Source: Flavobacteriales bacterium (GTDB lineage: Bacteria; Bacteroidota; Bacteroidia; Flavobacteriales; Flavobacteriaceae). Taken from it: a stretch of DNA of 64,000 nt. Both the position numbers and the translations under genes were made by a program. Shown piece by piece: positions 9,779-18,404 of this stretch. The stretch lies in assembly GCA_011524905.1 (NCBI GenBank), contig WTJI01000022.1, forward strand, positions 1-64,000. Reading direction: 5' to 3'. Numbering within the stretch: the first letter of the stretch is position 1; each line of letters starts with the position of its first letter. A model generated the notes under the pieces. It had not been told where the DNA came from. It saw only the letters and a list, made by a program, of their open reading frames with translations, and ran no database searches.

Positions 9779-9862
9779 TTATTTAATCATATCACGTAGT
9801 ATGACCAACAAAACAATTACAGAAGTGGCGATTACAATAAAAGCTACAGCAGCTGGAGTCAT
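9779..9862 (-). CDS. 27-residue single-helix membrane micro-ORF before the channel gene
   Basis: Not in the ORF track. An ATG ORF of 27 codons encodes MTPAAVAFIV... ending VILRDMIK: almost entirely one hydrophobic helix with a charged C-terminal tail (RDMIK), typical of small membrane proteins and small transporter subunits. Its TAA stop is one nucleotide before the channel ATG, and a -7 box TATATTTG (9881-9888) lies 18 nt upstream. Adjacency and composition suggest a short accessory subunit or a coupled leader for the channel. A chance ORF is possible, but its composition and exact junction with the channel gene argue against that. Confidence 0.55.
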   Translation of the reverse strand: MTPAAVAFIVIATSVIVLLVILRDMIK

Positions 9863-9880
9863 AATAAAATAGTTTGTGGG

Positions 9881-9906
9881 CAAATATAACGAAAAAGCCT
9901 GTGCAA
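9881..9906 (-). promoter_or_regulatory. Putative promoter of the micro-ORF/channel operon
   Basis: Minus-strand TATATTTG (9881-9888) is a perfect -7 box. TTG at 9904-9906 could be the -33 element, but the 15-nt gap is shorter than usual. Confidence 0.4.
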
Positions 9907-9949
9907 GGCATTAATCTTTAATTGATTGCTCATCAATAACTTAGACTTA

Positions 9950-10034
9950 TTGTTTAATAAAAAATTAAAAAAGATGAAAAATTGTTTAACAAAACCTTGT
10001 TTTGTACAAACAAAATCACTTATCTTTAAACAAG
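9950..10034 (+). promoter_or_regulatory. Operator-like cluster and promoter of the crtA-crtD-cruF operon
   Basis: Related elements: TTGTTTAATAA (9950-9960), TTGTTTAACAA (9982-9992), TTGTTTTGTACAAACAA (9997-10013, 6-bp perfect arms TTGTTT/AAACAA) and the inverse TTAAACAA (10026-10033). The third overlaps a possible -33 element; TATCTTTA at 10021-10028 is a one-mismatch -7 box. MerR-type regulators bind between the two promoter elements, and light-responsive MerR/CarH proteins control carotenoid genes in several bacteria. That such a protein acts here is inference; no merR gene is in the window. Confidence 0.5.
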
Positions 10035-10055
10035 TTTAAATTCAATTTGGTTTCG

Positions 10056-10122
10056 AACGCCTCTGACATTTACTTCCATAAGTCAAATTCTAAAATCCAA
10101 TTCAGAGGCGTTTCTTTTTTTT
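10056..10122 (+). terminator. Terminator-like hairpin in the leader of the crtA-crtD-cruF operon
   Basis: Perfect 11-bp arms AACGCCTCTGA (10056-10066) and TCAGAGGCGTT (10102-10112) enclose a 35-nt loop and are followed by a T-rich tract. It lies between the candidate promoter (box at 10021-10028) and the crtA-like ATG at 10146. It could end a small RNA of roughly 85 nt or act as an attenuator for the operon. The long loop is unusual for a simple terminator. Confidence 0.55.
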
Positions 10123-10145
10123 TCCAATAGATTTAACGGTAGTAT

Positions 10146-10847
10146 ATGAGTGATAAAGAAACCAAACCGCAAGTCTTTATCAGCTTTTTTCGTTTTAGAA
10201 AAAACAAGTTCTGGGCTTTCAAGCAAATGCTTTTGGGGCCTGTTGCCTTATCAAAACAATCCAACTTGACATTTTTTAAATTTTTGGGAACTGGTGGCGG
10301 TGCTGGTTTTAGTCTGCGACCTGACTTTGGTACCTATGCTATCTTGACGGTTTGGCGTTCACCTATTGCTTTTGATCGTTTCCAAAAAGAAAATACTTAT
10401 TGGCAAAGTTATCTTTCCAAAGCATCTAAAGTAAGAACCTTGGGTTTAATACCAGTACATAGTCACGGATTGTGGAGCGGTGTTAACCCATTTGAACCTT
10501 TTCAAGTACCTACTTATCCAATCACAGAAGAGCGGGTTGCCGTTTTAACAAGAGCAACATTGCACTGGAATCGTCTGATTTCTTTTTGGCGGGCAGTCCC
10601 AAAAGCAGCAAAAACAATTGAAACGGCAAAAGGAGTTCTATTTTACAAAGGGGTTGGTGAATGGCCATGGATTCAACAAGCTACAGTCAGTATTTGGGAG
10701 AGTTTTCAAGCTGTTAATCAGTTTGCTTATCAGCACAAAGGCCATGCAGAGATTGTACGTAAAACCCGGCAGCAAAAATGGTATAAGGAGGATCTTTTTT
10801 CTAGATTTGTTGTGTATTCCGATACAGAATTTCAAGAACTAAATTAG
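10146..10847 (+). CDS. crtA: Spheroidene monooxygenase-like carotenoid oxygenase (CrtA family)
   Basis: 233 aa, the usual CrtA size. CrtA oxidises carbon 2 of acyclic carotenoid ends in purple bacteria; homologues occur in Bacteroidetes carotenoid clusters. Family features recalled: N-terminal VFISFFRFRKNKFWAFKQM, then GGGAGFSLRPDFGTYAILTVWRS and TEERVAVLTRATLHW. The stop overlaps the GTG start of the crtD-like gene by one base, and a cruF-like gene follows, so this is a three-gene pigment operon. From that context it may add the 2'-hydroxyl or keto group on the hydrated end of a monocyclic carotenoid; this role is inferred. Expression is probably governed by the operator-like cluster and hairpin upstream. 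Confidence 0.78.
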   Translation: MSDKETKPQVFISFFRFRKNKFWAFKQMLLGPVALSKQSNLTFFKFLGTGGGAGFSLRPDFGTYAILTVWRSPIAFDRFQKENTYWQSYLSKASKVRTLGLIPVHSHGLWSGVNPFEPFQVPTYPITEERVAVLTRATLHWNRLISFWRAVPKAAKTIETAKGVLFYKGVGEWPWIQQATVSIWESFQAVNQFAYQHKGHAEIVRKTRQQKWYKEDLFSRFVVYSDTEFQELN

Positions 10848-12319
10848 TGAGTAAAGCAATTGTTATTGGTGCTGGCATTGGTGGTATAGCAGCAAGCATT
10901 CGGCTAGCTATTAAGGGATACCAGGTTGATGTGTATGAGAAAAATTCATATCCTGGCGGTAAACTTTCTGCCTTTTCTTTAGGTGATTATCGGTTTGATG
11001 CAGGCCCATCACTATTTACTATGCCTCATTTTGTAACAGAACTTTTTGAGTTGGCTGGTGAAAATCCGGCTGATTTTTTTGAGTACAAGAAAAAAGAAGT
11101 TAACTGTGAATATTTTTGGGAGGACGGAACACGCTTGACCGCTTATGCAGACCGTGAAAAATTTTCCCAATCGGTGGCGTCTCAGCTAAATGTTCCAGTC
11201 CAAAACATCAAAAATTACCTAGAAAATGCGCAAACTAAATATGAATTAACAGCTCCTTTATTCCTCAAACGATCACTTCACCGAATGCAAACCTACTTGA
11301 ACAAAGAAACACTACGTGCTATTGCTAATCTGGCTAAACTCGAATTGTTTCAGAGTCTCCACCAGGTCAATACACAACAGCTAAAAAACCCTTATTTGAT
11401 ACAGTTTTTTGACCGTTTTGCTACCTATAATGGCTCAGATCCTTACCAGACCTCGGGCATAATGAGTTTGGTGCAACATTTAGAAGAACACTATGGCACT
11501 TTTATCCCTAAAAAGGGGATGGTAGATATAACGGTAAGTTTGGTTAAATTGGCCCAGCGATTAGGTGTTCAATTTCATTACGATCAAAAAATAAAACGGA
11601 TTATTGTTGATGGAAAAAGCTGTAAAGGGATTGAAACCCAAGATCAAACGATCACTTCAGACATAGTTGTGAGCAACATGGACGTGGTTCCAACATACCA
11701 TCATTTACTAAGAGGGCATAAGGCACCCAATACGTATTTGAAACAAGAAAGATCCAGCTCAGCGTTAATTTTTTATTGGGGGATACAGCATTCCTTTCCA
11801 CAGTTGGACTTGCATAATATTTTCTTTTCTAAAGCTTATAAGGAGGAATTTCAAGCTATATTCAAAGAAAAGACAGTAGGTACAGATCCCACTGTTTATG
11901 TAAATATTACATCAAAAGAAGTACCAGAAGATGCCCCTTCAGGCTGTGAGAATTGGTTTGTAATGATCAACGCACCAGCAGATTACAGGCAAGACTGGGA
12001 GGCATTAGTTCGTCAGACAAGAAGGTTAGTTATCAAAAAACTAAATGCTATTTTGAACTGTGATCTAGACACTCTTATCGTTGAAGAGACCTATCTTTCA
12101 CCCCCCTTGATTGCAGCAAAAACAGCATCTTTTAAAGGCGCATTGTATGGTTCTTCTAGTAACAGTCGTATGAGTGCTTTTTTGCGGCATCCTAACTTTT
12201 CGCGCACTATAAATAATCTATATTTTTGTGGTGGTAGTGTTCATCCAGGTGGGGGCATACCCCTTTGCTTGCTTTCTGCAAAAATCACTGCTGACATGAT
12301 ACCTACTGTCCATGCTTAA
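10847..12319 (+). CDS. crtD: Hydroxycarotenoid 3,4-desaturase-like protein (CrtD/CrtI family)
   Basis: FAD-dependent desaturase, 490 aa. The N-terminal fold IVIGAGIGGIAASIRLA and VYEKNSYPGGKLS bind FAD. The C-terminal motif LYFCGGSVHPGGGIPLCLLSAK has the HPGGGIP form typical of CrtD rather than phytoene desaturases. The start is GTG: the TAG stop of the crtA-like gene shares its G, and no nearer ATG fits. Its end overlaps cruF by 8 bp, consistent with coupled translation. CrtD introduces the 3',4' double bond next to the 1'-hydroxyl made by CruF-type hydratases, so the two neighbours form a coherent pair. Family certain; exact substrate inferred. Confidence 0.85.
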   Translation: MSKAIVIGAGIGGIAASIRLAIKGYQVDVYEKNSYPGGKLSAFSLGDYRFDAGPSLFTMPHFVTELFELAGENPADFFEYKKKEVNCEYFWEDGTRLTAYADREKFSQSVASQLNVPVQNIKNYLENAQTKYELTAPLFLKRSLHRMQTYLNKETLRAIANLAKLELFQSLHQVNTQQLKNPYLIQFFDRFATYNGSDPYQTSGIMSLVQHLEEHYGTFIPKKGMVDITVSLVKLAQRLGVQFHYDQKIKRIIVDGKSCKGIETQDQTITSDIVVSNMDVVPTYHHLLRGHKAPNTYLKQERSSSALIFYWGIQHSFPQLDLHNIFFSKAYKEEFQAIFKEKTVGTDPTVYVNITSKEVPEDAPSGCENWFVMINAPADYRQDWEALVRQTRRLVIKKLNAILNCDLDTLIVEETYLSPPLIAAKTASFKGALYGSSSNSRMSAFLRHPNFSRTINNLYFCGGSVHPGGGIPLCLLSAKITADMIPTVHA

Positions 12320-12968
12320 ATCTATACCAATAAATATCTATACTTTGTCAATTGGTATGATTTGGTTGTTCCATGTCTCAGGAATTTTAGGAATTATTTA
12401 TGGAAACGCGCAGTGGTTTGTAGAGGCAACGCCCATCAATTTAGGACTTTCTTTTGTATTACTTTTAATCCAAGGTCGGGCGGAGCTAAAGTTTTTTGGG
12501 GTTGCCTTGTTATGCTTTGTTGTTGGGATGGGTGCCGAGTGGTTAGGCGTTAATAGAGGACTTATTTTTGGACAATACCAATATGGGGCCATGTTAGGGC
12601 CCAAATTTATGGGGGTACCATGGTTGATTGGTGCCAATTGGGTTATCGTTGTTTTTTGCACCGGAATGATAGCCAAAGGGATTTCTCAAAGCTACTGGGT
12701 AAGAGCCATCGGTGCTACTGCTTTGATGCTTTTCTTAGATGCCTTGATAGAGCCAATTGCCCCTGTTTTAGATTTTTGGACTTTTGAAGGAGGGCTAGCA
12801 CCCTTACAAAACTATATGGGTTGGTTTGCTGTTGCATTTCCTCTACAATTGGTTTTTCACTTTTCTAAGCTTCGTTCTGGAGGTTGGTTTTTCCAAAATT
12901 TGTATTTGTTGCAAGTCTTGTTTTTTACCATTCTTCTACTTCGGTTAAATAGTCTACCCAATTTATAA
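12312..12968 (+). CDS. cruF: CruF-like carotenoid 1',2'-hydratase (DUF422 family)
   Basis: Integral membrane protein, 218 aa with about six or seven hydrophobic segments. It carries LGVNRGLIFGQYQYG and GVPWLIGANWVIVV, and LFLDALIEPIAPVLDFWTF, where acidic residues in membrane helices are characteristic of the CruF/bisanhydrobacterioruberin hydratase family. The family adds water across the 1',2' double bond of a psi end group. Start overlaps crtD by 8 bp. With crtD this is the route to saproxanthin/myxol-type monocyclic carotenoids known from marine flavobacteria. Ring-forming crtY and crtZ are not in the window, so the end product stays inferred. Confidence 0.83.
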   Translation: MLKSIPINIYTLSIGMIWLFHVSGILGIIYGNAQWFVEATPINLGLSFVLLLIQGRAELKFFGVALLCFVVGMGAEWLGVNRGLIFGQYQYGAMLGPKFMGVPWLIGANWVIVVFCTGMIAKGISQSYWVRAIGATALMLFLDALIEPIAPVLDFWTFEGGLAPLQNYMGWFAVAFPLQLVFHFSKLRSGGWFFQNLYLLQVLFFTILLLRLNSLPNL

Positions 12969-12990
12969 TACGAAGCTGTAATTTAGCAAT

Positions 12991-13497
12991 ATGTTAAAAC
13001 GTTCGACTTGCTGGCTCTATCTTCTATTAATCAGTTGTCAAAGCGCACCCCAAAAAATGCTTGTTGACCAGCCTAGCAGCACGGAGACCATTACAATCGA
13101 TTATCAAAAAAGCATACCCGAGTTGGTCAAAGTTCCTGATTCTTTCTATGAAAAAATGGAGATGGACGAGTGGGAAAAACTAACCCGCTGGTGTGGTCAA
13201 TTTGAAGATTTATCTAAAATGAATAGTAAAGGAATTGGACTTTTTATCAATGGTCTTTCGTTTCAAACAAGAGTATTTTACAAATCTGACTTTCCAGAAG
13301 TGTTTGATATATATCCAGTACGCAGTCGCTTAAAAGTTATTCTGATGCAAGCACAAAAAGCCAAATTCTACGCAGAAACAGAACAATACGATAAATTAGA
13401 TGGTGCTTTAGATACCCTTTATCAGCACTACAACACTTTTTTGAGAAGAATTCTTAGTATGGCGGAGGAAACATCATTGGAAGTCGAGACAGATTAG
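12991..13497 (+). CDS. Putative lipoprotein of unknown function
   Basis: 168 aa. The N-terminus MLKRSTCWLYLLLISCQS is a lipoprotein signal with Cys in a lipobox (LLISC) and Gln next, so it is probably exported and lipid-anchored. The remainder is charged and mostly helical, with conserved-looking EWEKLTRWCGQFEDL and RSRLKVILMQAQKAKFYAE segments; no known domain recognised. It follows cruF by 22 bp on the same strand and may be read through from the pigment operon, with no functional link visible. Its stop overlaps the convergent next gene by 4 bp. Confidence 0.7.
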   Translation: MLKRSTCWLYLLLISCQSAPQKMLVDQPSSTETITIDYQKSIPELVKVPDSFYEKMEMDEWEKLTRWCGQFEDLSKMNSKGIGLFINGLSFQTRVFYKSDFPEVFDIYPVRSRLKVILMQAQKAKFYAETEQYDKLDGALDTLYQHYNTFLRRILSMAEETSLEVETD

Positions 13498-13931
13498 CTC
13501 CAAAATTTTGTTTTGGCTTCTTTTTTTTCTTGGATCTTTTGTAGATATAATCCAGCCTCTTGTATTGCATTTAAAAGGGGTTGAATAATAATACCATCAT
13601 TTTCAGGGCGCTCGATTAATTCTAATATTTCAGTATCTATTTCTGCACATTTTTCAAGGGAAGAAGACTTTGTATGCTGCTGTAATGAAGTAACAAATCT
13701 TTGTTCTATTTGAACCCCAGCCAATTGAAAAGGCTCTTTTTCTTCATATTTTGCACGTACTTGAAGTTCTAAATCTTGAAAAAAATGATGCCGTAATCTT
13801 GCTTGGCGATGCAAAAATCGTTGTACTTCTGTAGGATGTTGACCGTCAGCTGTTTTTAAATATTCAAGCTTTGAACTTTTTAACAAGCCCATTACTCGAA
13901 TCCAATGCTTCAATGTAAGCTTCTCAGTCAT
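13494..13931 (-). CDS. Small helical protein, possibly four-helix-bundle DUF2383-like
   Basis: 145 aa from the ATG at 13931; the longer ORF in the track begins at a TTG, and the ATG gives a normal N-terminus (MTEKLTLKHW). All-helical and soluble. The spacing of EYLKTAD, FLHRQARLRHHFFQDLELQVR, then LEKCAEIDTEILELIER loosely resembles the DUF2383/PA2169 ferritin-like bundle, but I cannot confirm homology. No signal peptide. Convergent with the lipoprotein gene (4-bp overlap); 50 bp after the epimerase-like gene on the same strand. Confidence 0.6.
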   Translation of the reverse strand: MTEKLTLKHWIRVMGLLKSSKLEYLKTADGQHPTEVQRFLHRQARLRHHFFQDLELQVRAKYEEKEPFQLAGVQIEQRFVTSLQQHTKSSSLEKCAEIDTEILELIERPENDGIIIQPLLNAIQEAGLYLQKIQEKKEAKTKFWS

Positions 13932-13981
13932 AACTAATTGTAAATTTAAGTTATTTATCAACTGAGGGGTAGACTTTTTGT

Positions 13982-14818
13982 TTAATCTATCAACAATTTT
14001 TCAACTTCAAATTTAAAATCATATTGATCAGTAAAGAGTTGACTGCTAACCTGCTTTGCCCCATCTCCCGACGATAAGAATCGTGGAAGCCTGATATTCC
14101 ATTGCTTGGCTAGAGTGGTGTAGTACTTTTCTTTACAGGGGTGGTAAGGGCTAACCAAATTGAAAATGGACTTATGAAAAGGTTTTTGGATACATTGTAC
14201 CAATGCATTAACAGCATCAATCTGATGAATAAGATTGATGGGAGAATTTCCTTGGGGGATACTTTCTTTTTTACTGAGTATATGTAATGGATGCCTGTCC
14301 TCACCAATTAACCCACCCAACCTCACGATGGTGAGTGTTTTGTGGAAATGCTTTAAAAGTAGTTTCTCTGTAGCCAAAATTTGCTTGCCACTTTGTGTCG
14401 TAGGTTCGGTTGGGCTTGTTTCATTAATGATACCAGTCAGATCACCATATACAGAAATACTACTGGTATATAAAATATGCTTGATTTTTGCATTGCTTAG
14501 GTAGGGGATTAGTATTTCCATTTTTTGCAGAAAGTTGCTGTTCGGATTTTTGCGAAGTCCTGGTGGTAAACAAATACAAAGTACATCTAAGTGATCAAAA
14601 AAGTGATATTGGTCACGCATTTCGGAATTTCCTACATTTAATTTATAACCTTGAATCCCATTTTCTTCCAAAAAAGCAACTCCTTGCTCAGACCTACGAC
14701 TCCCTCGAACCGAATATCCTAAATCCAATAACTTTTTGGCCAGTGGCATACCTAGCCAGCCACAGCCCAGCACCCCAACAGTCAAATCATTATTTTGTGA
14801 ATATGAACTATTATGCAT
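13982..14818 (-). CDS. NAD(P)-dependent epimerase/dehydratase-like protein, YeeZ type (SDR family)
   Basis: 278 aa, cytoplasmic. The nucleotide-binding motif is VGVLGCGWLGMPLAKKLLDLG near the N-terminus, the GxGxLG form of atypical SDRs such as YeeZ. The segment YTSSISVYGD is in place of the usual catalytic YxxxK region, and the motif expected of an active epimerase is not clear, so the substrate is unknown. The C-terminal part (FNLVSPYHPCKEKYYTTLA) fits sugar-nucleotide epimerase relatives. Divergent from the CBS-protein gene. Confidence 0.8.
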   Translation of the reverse strand: MHNSSYSQNNDLTVGVLGCGWLGMPLAKKLLDLGYSVRGSRRSEQGVAFLEENGIQGYKLNVGNSEMRDQYHFFDHLDVLCICLPPGLRKNPNSNFLQKMEILIPYLSNAKIKHILYTSSISVYGDLTGIINETSPTEPTTQSGKQILATEKLLLKHFHKTLTIVRLGGLIGEDRHPLHILSKKESIPQGNSPINLIHQIDAVNALVQCIQKPFHKSIFNLVSPYHPCKEKYYTTLAKQWNIRLPRFLSSGDGAKQVSSQLFTDQYDFKFEVEKLLID

Positions 14819-14852
14819 CTATATTTTGTTGAATTATTAAAAAAAACACCGA

Positions 14853-14886
14853 TTGCTCACGATAATAATGTATATTAATAAAATTG
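14853..14886 (+). promoter_or_regulatory. Putative promoter of the CBS-domain gene
   Basis: TTG at 14853-14855 and TAAAATTG at 14879-14886 (one mismatch to TAnnTTTG), 23 nt apart. The TTG used as start by the ORF track (14884) lies inside this -7 box, which argues for the ATG at 14902. Confidence 0.45.
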
Positions 14887-14901
14887 TTTAAAGTAGAAAG
14901 T

Positions 14902-15369
14902 ATGGCAGTTAAAAGTTTTCAAGGAGAAAGAGCCAAAAAGACAGCTCATAAACCAACGCAACTGTTGGTAAAAGATATTATGTGTCAAAACTTGATAGTT
15001 TTTCATCCAGATCAGTCAATACACGAAGTAATGCAAAATTTCATTAAATATCGTATTTCAGGGGGACCAGTAATAAACGATACAGGTAAATTGATTGGTG
15101 TGATATCAGAGGCAGATTGTATGAAAGAAATATCAGAAAGTCGTTACTTCAATATGCCTATACTGGATAAGTCTGTTCGTAATTTTATGACCAGTCCTGT
15201 TGATACCATTGATGCATCTAAAAGTATTTTTGAAGCGGCATCTTTATTCTCAAAAACGAGTCGCCGCCGCTATCCAGTGATGGAACGCGGTAGATTGGTT
15301 GGTCAAATAAGTAGAAAAGATGTTGTATTGGCTGCTTTGAACCTTAAAAGTAGCACTTGGCGCCGCTAA
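14902..15369 (+). CDS. Tandem CBS-domain protein
   Basis: 155 aa consisting almost entirely of a CBS pair (Bateman module), which typically binds adenine nucleotides and senses energy state. First CBS: VKDIMCQNLIVFHPDQSIHEVMQNF ... GGPVINDTGKLIGVISEADCMKE. Second: VRNFMTSPVDTIDASKSIFEAASLF ... RYPVMERGRLVGQISRKDVV. No enzymatic or membrane domain. Start taken as MAVKSFQG at 14902 because the upstream TTG falls in the likely promoter. Its stop overlaps the convergent deacetylase-like gene by 4 bp. Partner unknown. Confidence 0.88.
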   Translation: MAVKSFQGERAKKTAHKPTQLLVKDIMCQNLIVFHPDQSIHEVMQNFIKYRISGGPVINDTGKLIGVISEADCMKEISESRYFNMPILDKSVRNFMTSPVDTIDASKSIFEAASLFSKTSRRRYPVMERGRLVGQISRKDVVLAALNLKSSTWRR

Positions 15370-16268
15370 ACAAATAATTCATAGGCGGTTCGATAGGTGT
15401 TAGCATGTGCTTCAATAATTATTTTCAGCGACTCTGAATACCCTCCACCCATACTGCATTGTATTGGAATTTGACGATCAGAGCAGGCCTGCATAACCAA
15501 GCGATCCCTTTCTTTACAACCCGCTAGAGTCAAACCCAACCGGCCTAACTTATCAGTAGCCAAGACATCAACACCAGCCAAATAAAAAACAAAATCAGGT
15601 TGATGTGTATCCAATAACTCAGGAAGTACGTTACTTAAAACATCTAAATATGTGGCATCATTTGTGCCATCTGGCAACGCAATATCCCAATCGCTTTGTT
15701 CTTTTCTAAAGGGATAATTCTTTTCCCCATGCATGGAAAAAGTAAAAACCCGCGATTCTGATTGAAATATCTCAGCAGTTCCATTCCCTTGGTGTACATC
15801 CAAGTCTATGATAACGATTTTTTTTGCGATATCTTTATTAAGTAAATATCGAGCTGCAATAGCCTGATCATTGAGAAGGCAAAAAGCTTCTCCCCGATCG
15901 CTAAAAGCATGGTGGGTTCCGCCAGCAATGTTAAAGGCAATTTGTTTTTTGAGAGCTTGATGGCAACACCAAATGGTTCCCCCGGCTATTATAAACTCAC
16001 GTTTTATAAGTTGTGTACTTAACGGAAAACCAATTTGACGGACTTCTGTTTTGGTTAATGCTTCTTCTCGTAATCGATTGACATAATCCCTATCGTGGAC
16101 AGCTGTAACGGCATCCTCTGGAGCCATTGAGGGGCTGAAAAAACTAGCATTATCACAAATCCCCTCATGGATTAATTGTTTGGGAAGTAGTTCGTATTTC
16201 TCCATGGGAAAACGATGCCGCTCGGGCAAGGGCAGGCGATAAATGGGGTCAAAAGCTATTGCCAACAA
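15366..16268 (-). CDS. Histone-deacetylase superfamily hydrolase
   Basis: Zinc-dependent amidohydrolase of the arginase/deacetylase fold; bacterial members deacetylate acetyl-polyamines or other small amides. 300 aa. Active-site features: H119-H120 in GGTHHAF, the metal ligands D157 and H159 in IIDLDVHQGN, and a later Asp in LAGVDVLATDKLG. The N-terminus FDPIYRLPLPERHRFPMEKY is the usual family start, so translation must begin at a TTG (16268 or 16265), since the first in-frame ATG would cut into conserved sequence. It follows metG by 3 bp in the same direction. Substrate unknown. Confidence 0.88.
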   Translation of the reverse strand: MLAIAFDPIYRLPLPERHRFPMEKYELLPKQLIHEGICDNASFFSPSMAPEDAVTAVHDRDYVNRLREEALTKTEVRQIGFPLSTQLIKREFIIAGGTIWCCHQALKKQIAFNIAGGTHHAFSDRGEAFCLLNDQAIAARYLLNKDIAKKIVIIDLDVHQGNGTAEIFQSESRVFTFSMHGEKNYPFRKEQSDWDIALPDGTNDATYLDVLSNVLPELLDTHQPDFVFYLAGVDVLATDKLGRLGLTLAGCKERDRLVMQACSDRQIPIQCSMGGGYSESLKIIIEAHANTYRTAYELFV

Positions 16269-16271
16269 AAC

Positions 16272-18323
16272 CTAACTAATTGGTGCACCTGGATTGGTAT
16301 CAGATTCTGGACCCACAAAGATAAGGTTTCCACTTTCGTCTTCAGCTAAGAGTAACATCCCCTGACTTTCGACACCTCTAATTTTTCTAGGTGCCAAATT
16401 GACTAAAACCGCCACCTGTTTTCCGATGACTTCATCTGGCGAATAGTGTTGAGCAATACCCGAGAGGATGGTGCGTACTTCACTGCCTATATTCACCTCA
16501 AATTGTAAAAGTTTATCAGTTTTTGGCACTTTTTGAGCAGCTATTATCTGACCTACTCGAAGTTCCATTTGTTGGAAGCTGTCAAAGTCAATTAAATCTT
16601 TGTCGTTGGAAATTCCCTTACTTTCCATTGTCTGTTTTGTTTGGTGGAGTTTCTCTAATTGTTTAGCAATAGCGCTATCTTCAACTTTTTCAAATAGTAG
16701 ACCTGGGGATTCAATACGATGTCCCTCTGCGACAATAGGTGTATAGATTTTATTGTGGGCTTCCCAGTCGGTTAGTTGCAGGCCCAGACTTTTTTGTAAT
16801 TTTTGGGCTGTATGCGGAATAAATGGTTCGGCATAAATGGCTAGGTAAGCAGTGATTTGTATGGCTGTGTGCAGAATGGCTTCAACACGATCGGGATCTG
16901 TTTTGATTTTTTTCCAAGGTTCTTCATCAGCCAAATACTTGTTGCCTACACGAGCCATTTGAAGGGTCAATTGACTGGCTTCTCTGAATTTATAAGCTGC
17001 AATAGCCGATTCGACTTTTTGAACTAAAACGGGTAATTCATTTAGTGTATCTTGGTCTGTTTCTGTCAGATGATTTGACGAAGGACAAAATCCATCATAA
17101 TACTTTTGTGTCAATACACACACCCGATTAACAAAGTTCCCAAAAATGGCAACCAGTTCGTTGTTGTTACGTGCCTGAAATTCTTTCCAAGTAAAGTCGT
17201 TGTCTTTGGTTTCTGGCGCATTGGCTGTCAAAACATATCGCAATACATCTTGTTGACCAGGAAAATCCTCTAAGTATTCATGTAACCATACAGCCCAATT
17301 TTTAGAAGTAGATATTTTTTGGCCTTCCAAATTCAAAAATTCATTGGCGGGAACGTTGTCTGGTAAAATATATTCACCATGAGCCTGAAGCATACTTGGG
17401 AATATGATGCAATGGAAAACAATATTGTCTTTGCCAATAAAATGAACCAATTGGGTATTCTGATCTTTCCAATATGGTTCCCAATCTATTCCTTTTTGAG
17501 CAGCCCATTCTTTGGTAGCTGATATATAACCAATGGGTGCATCGAACCAAACATAGAGTACCTTACCTTCCCCACCTTTCAACGGTACAGGAATCCCCCA
17601 GTCGAGGTCGCGTGTCACGGCACGAGCTTGTAAGCCTGTATCTACCCATGACTTAACTTGACCATAAACATTGGGTTTCCAATCTTTTTGTCTTTTGTCC
17701 AACACCCATTTTTTGATGAAGTGCTCATATTGGTCTAGTGGTAAGAACCAGTGTTTGGTTTTTTTAAGGATGGGTTGCGCTCCAGAAAGGGTTGATGCTG
17801 GTCGGATTAGGTCAGTAGCGTTCAACGATATACCACAGGCTTCACAAATATCTCCGTAGGCCTCAGGATGAGAGCAATGTGGACAAGTTCCTGTGACAAA
17901 ACGATCTGCCAGAAATTGTTGTGCTTCGGGATCATACAATTGTTCCGATGTTTTTTCTATGAAGGCTTGTTTTTCAGACAAAACTTTAAAAAAATCAGAT
18001 GCAGTTTTATGATGGATCGGCGCTGAAGTCCGAGAATAATTGTCGAATGAAATGCCGAAATCAGTGAAAGACTTACGAATGATTTGATCATATTTATCAA
18101 TGATTTCTTTTGGGCTTTTTCCCTCTTTTTTGGCTTTAATAGCAATCGCTACCCCATGCTCATCACTCCCACATATAAAAGCCACATCCTTACCTCGGGC
18201 TCTTAAATAACGGGCATAAATATCAGCAGGGACATAGACTCCAGCTAGATGCCCCACATGAACAGGTCCATTGGTGTAAGGTAGTGCTGCCGTTATTGTA
18301 TGTCTTTGATAGTTTTTTGCCAT
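16272..18323 (-). CDS. metG: Methionyl-tRNA synthetase
   Basis: Charges tRNA-Met with methionine. 683 aa. Class I motifs: HVGH at 22-25 (HIGH form) and KISTSKNW (KMSKS form). Zinc-knuckle cysteines are present as CPHCSHPE...CEACG. A C-terminal EMAP-type tRNA-binding OB fold follows ([18 protein letters not shown] ... [18 protein letters not shown]). I start at the ATG at 18323 (MAKNYQRHT): a -7 box at 18338-18345 lies downstream of the longer ORF's ATG (18350), which would therefore be untranscribed. Divergent from yraN. Confidence 0.97.
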   Translation of the reverse strand: MAKNYQRHTITAALPYTNGPVHVGHLAGVYVPADIYARYLRARGKDVAFICGSDEHGVAIAIKAKKEGKSPKEIIDKYDQIIRKSFTDFGISFDNYSRTSAPIHHKTASDFFKVLSEKQAFIEKTSEQLYDPEAQQFLADRFVTGTCPHCSHPEAYGDICEACGISLNATDLIRPASTLSGAQPILKKTKHWFLPLDQYEHFIKKWVLDKRQKDWKPNVYGQVKSWVDTGLQARAVTRDLDWGIPVPLKGGEGKVLYVWFDAPIGYISATKEWAAQKGIDWEPYWKDQNTQLVHFIGKDNIVFHCIIFPSMLQAHGEYILPDNVPANEFLNLEGQKISTSKNWAVWLHEYLEDFPGQQDVLRYVLTANAPETKDNDFTWKEFQARNNNELVAIFGNFVNRVCVLTQKYYDGFCPSSNHLTETDQDTLNELPVLVQKVESAIAAYKFREASQLTLQMARVGNKYLADEEPWKKIKTDPDRVEAILHTAIQITAYLAIYAEPFIPHTAQKLQKSLGLQLTDWEAHNKIYTPIVAEGHRIESPGLLFEKVEDSAIAKQLEKLHQTKQTMESKGISNDKDLIDFDSFQQMELRVGQIIAAQKVPKTDKLLQFEVNIGSEVRTILSGIAQHYSPDEVIGKQVAVLVNLAPRKIRGVESQGMLLLAEDESGNLIFVGPESDTNPGAPIS

Positions 18324-18337
18324 ACCAAAAATTTGAC

Positions 18338-18370
18338 CAAAAATAAGCATTTAAATAGGGGTCTTAACAA
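18338..18370 (-). promoter_or_regulatory. Promoter of metG
   Basis: Minus-strand TATTTTTG (18338-18345) with TTG at 18368-18370, 22 nt apart. The -7 box ends 14 nt before the ATG at 18323, so it decides between two candidate starts. Confidence 0.55.
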
Positions 18371-18404
18371 GAAATTCCTAACTTTCATAACACCAAACCT
18401 TACT

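Noticed and set aside
12398-12676. 92-aa minus ORF opposite cruF
   Set aside because: Fully antisense to a well-supported membrane enzyme gene, with no motif or start context.
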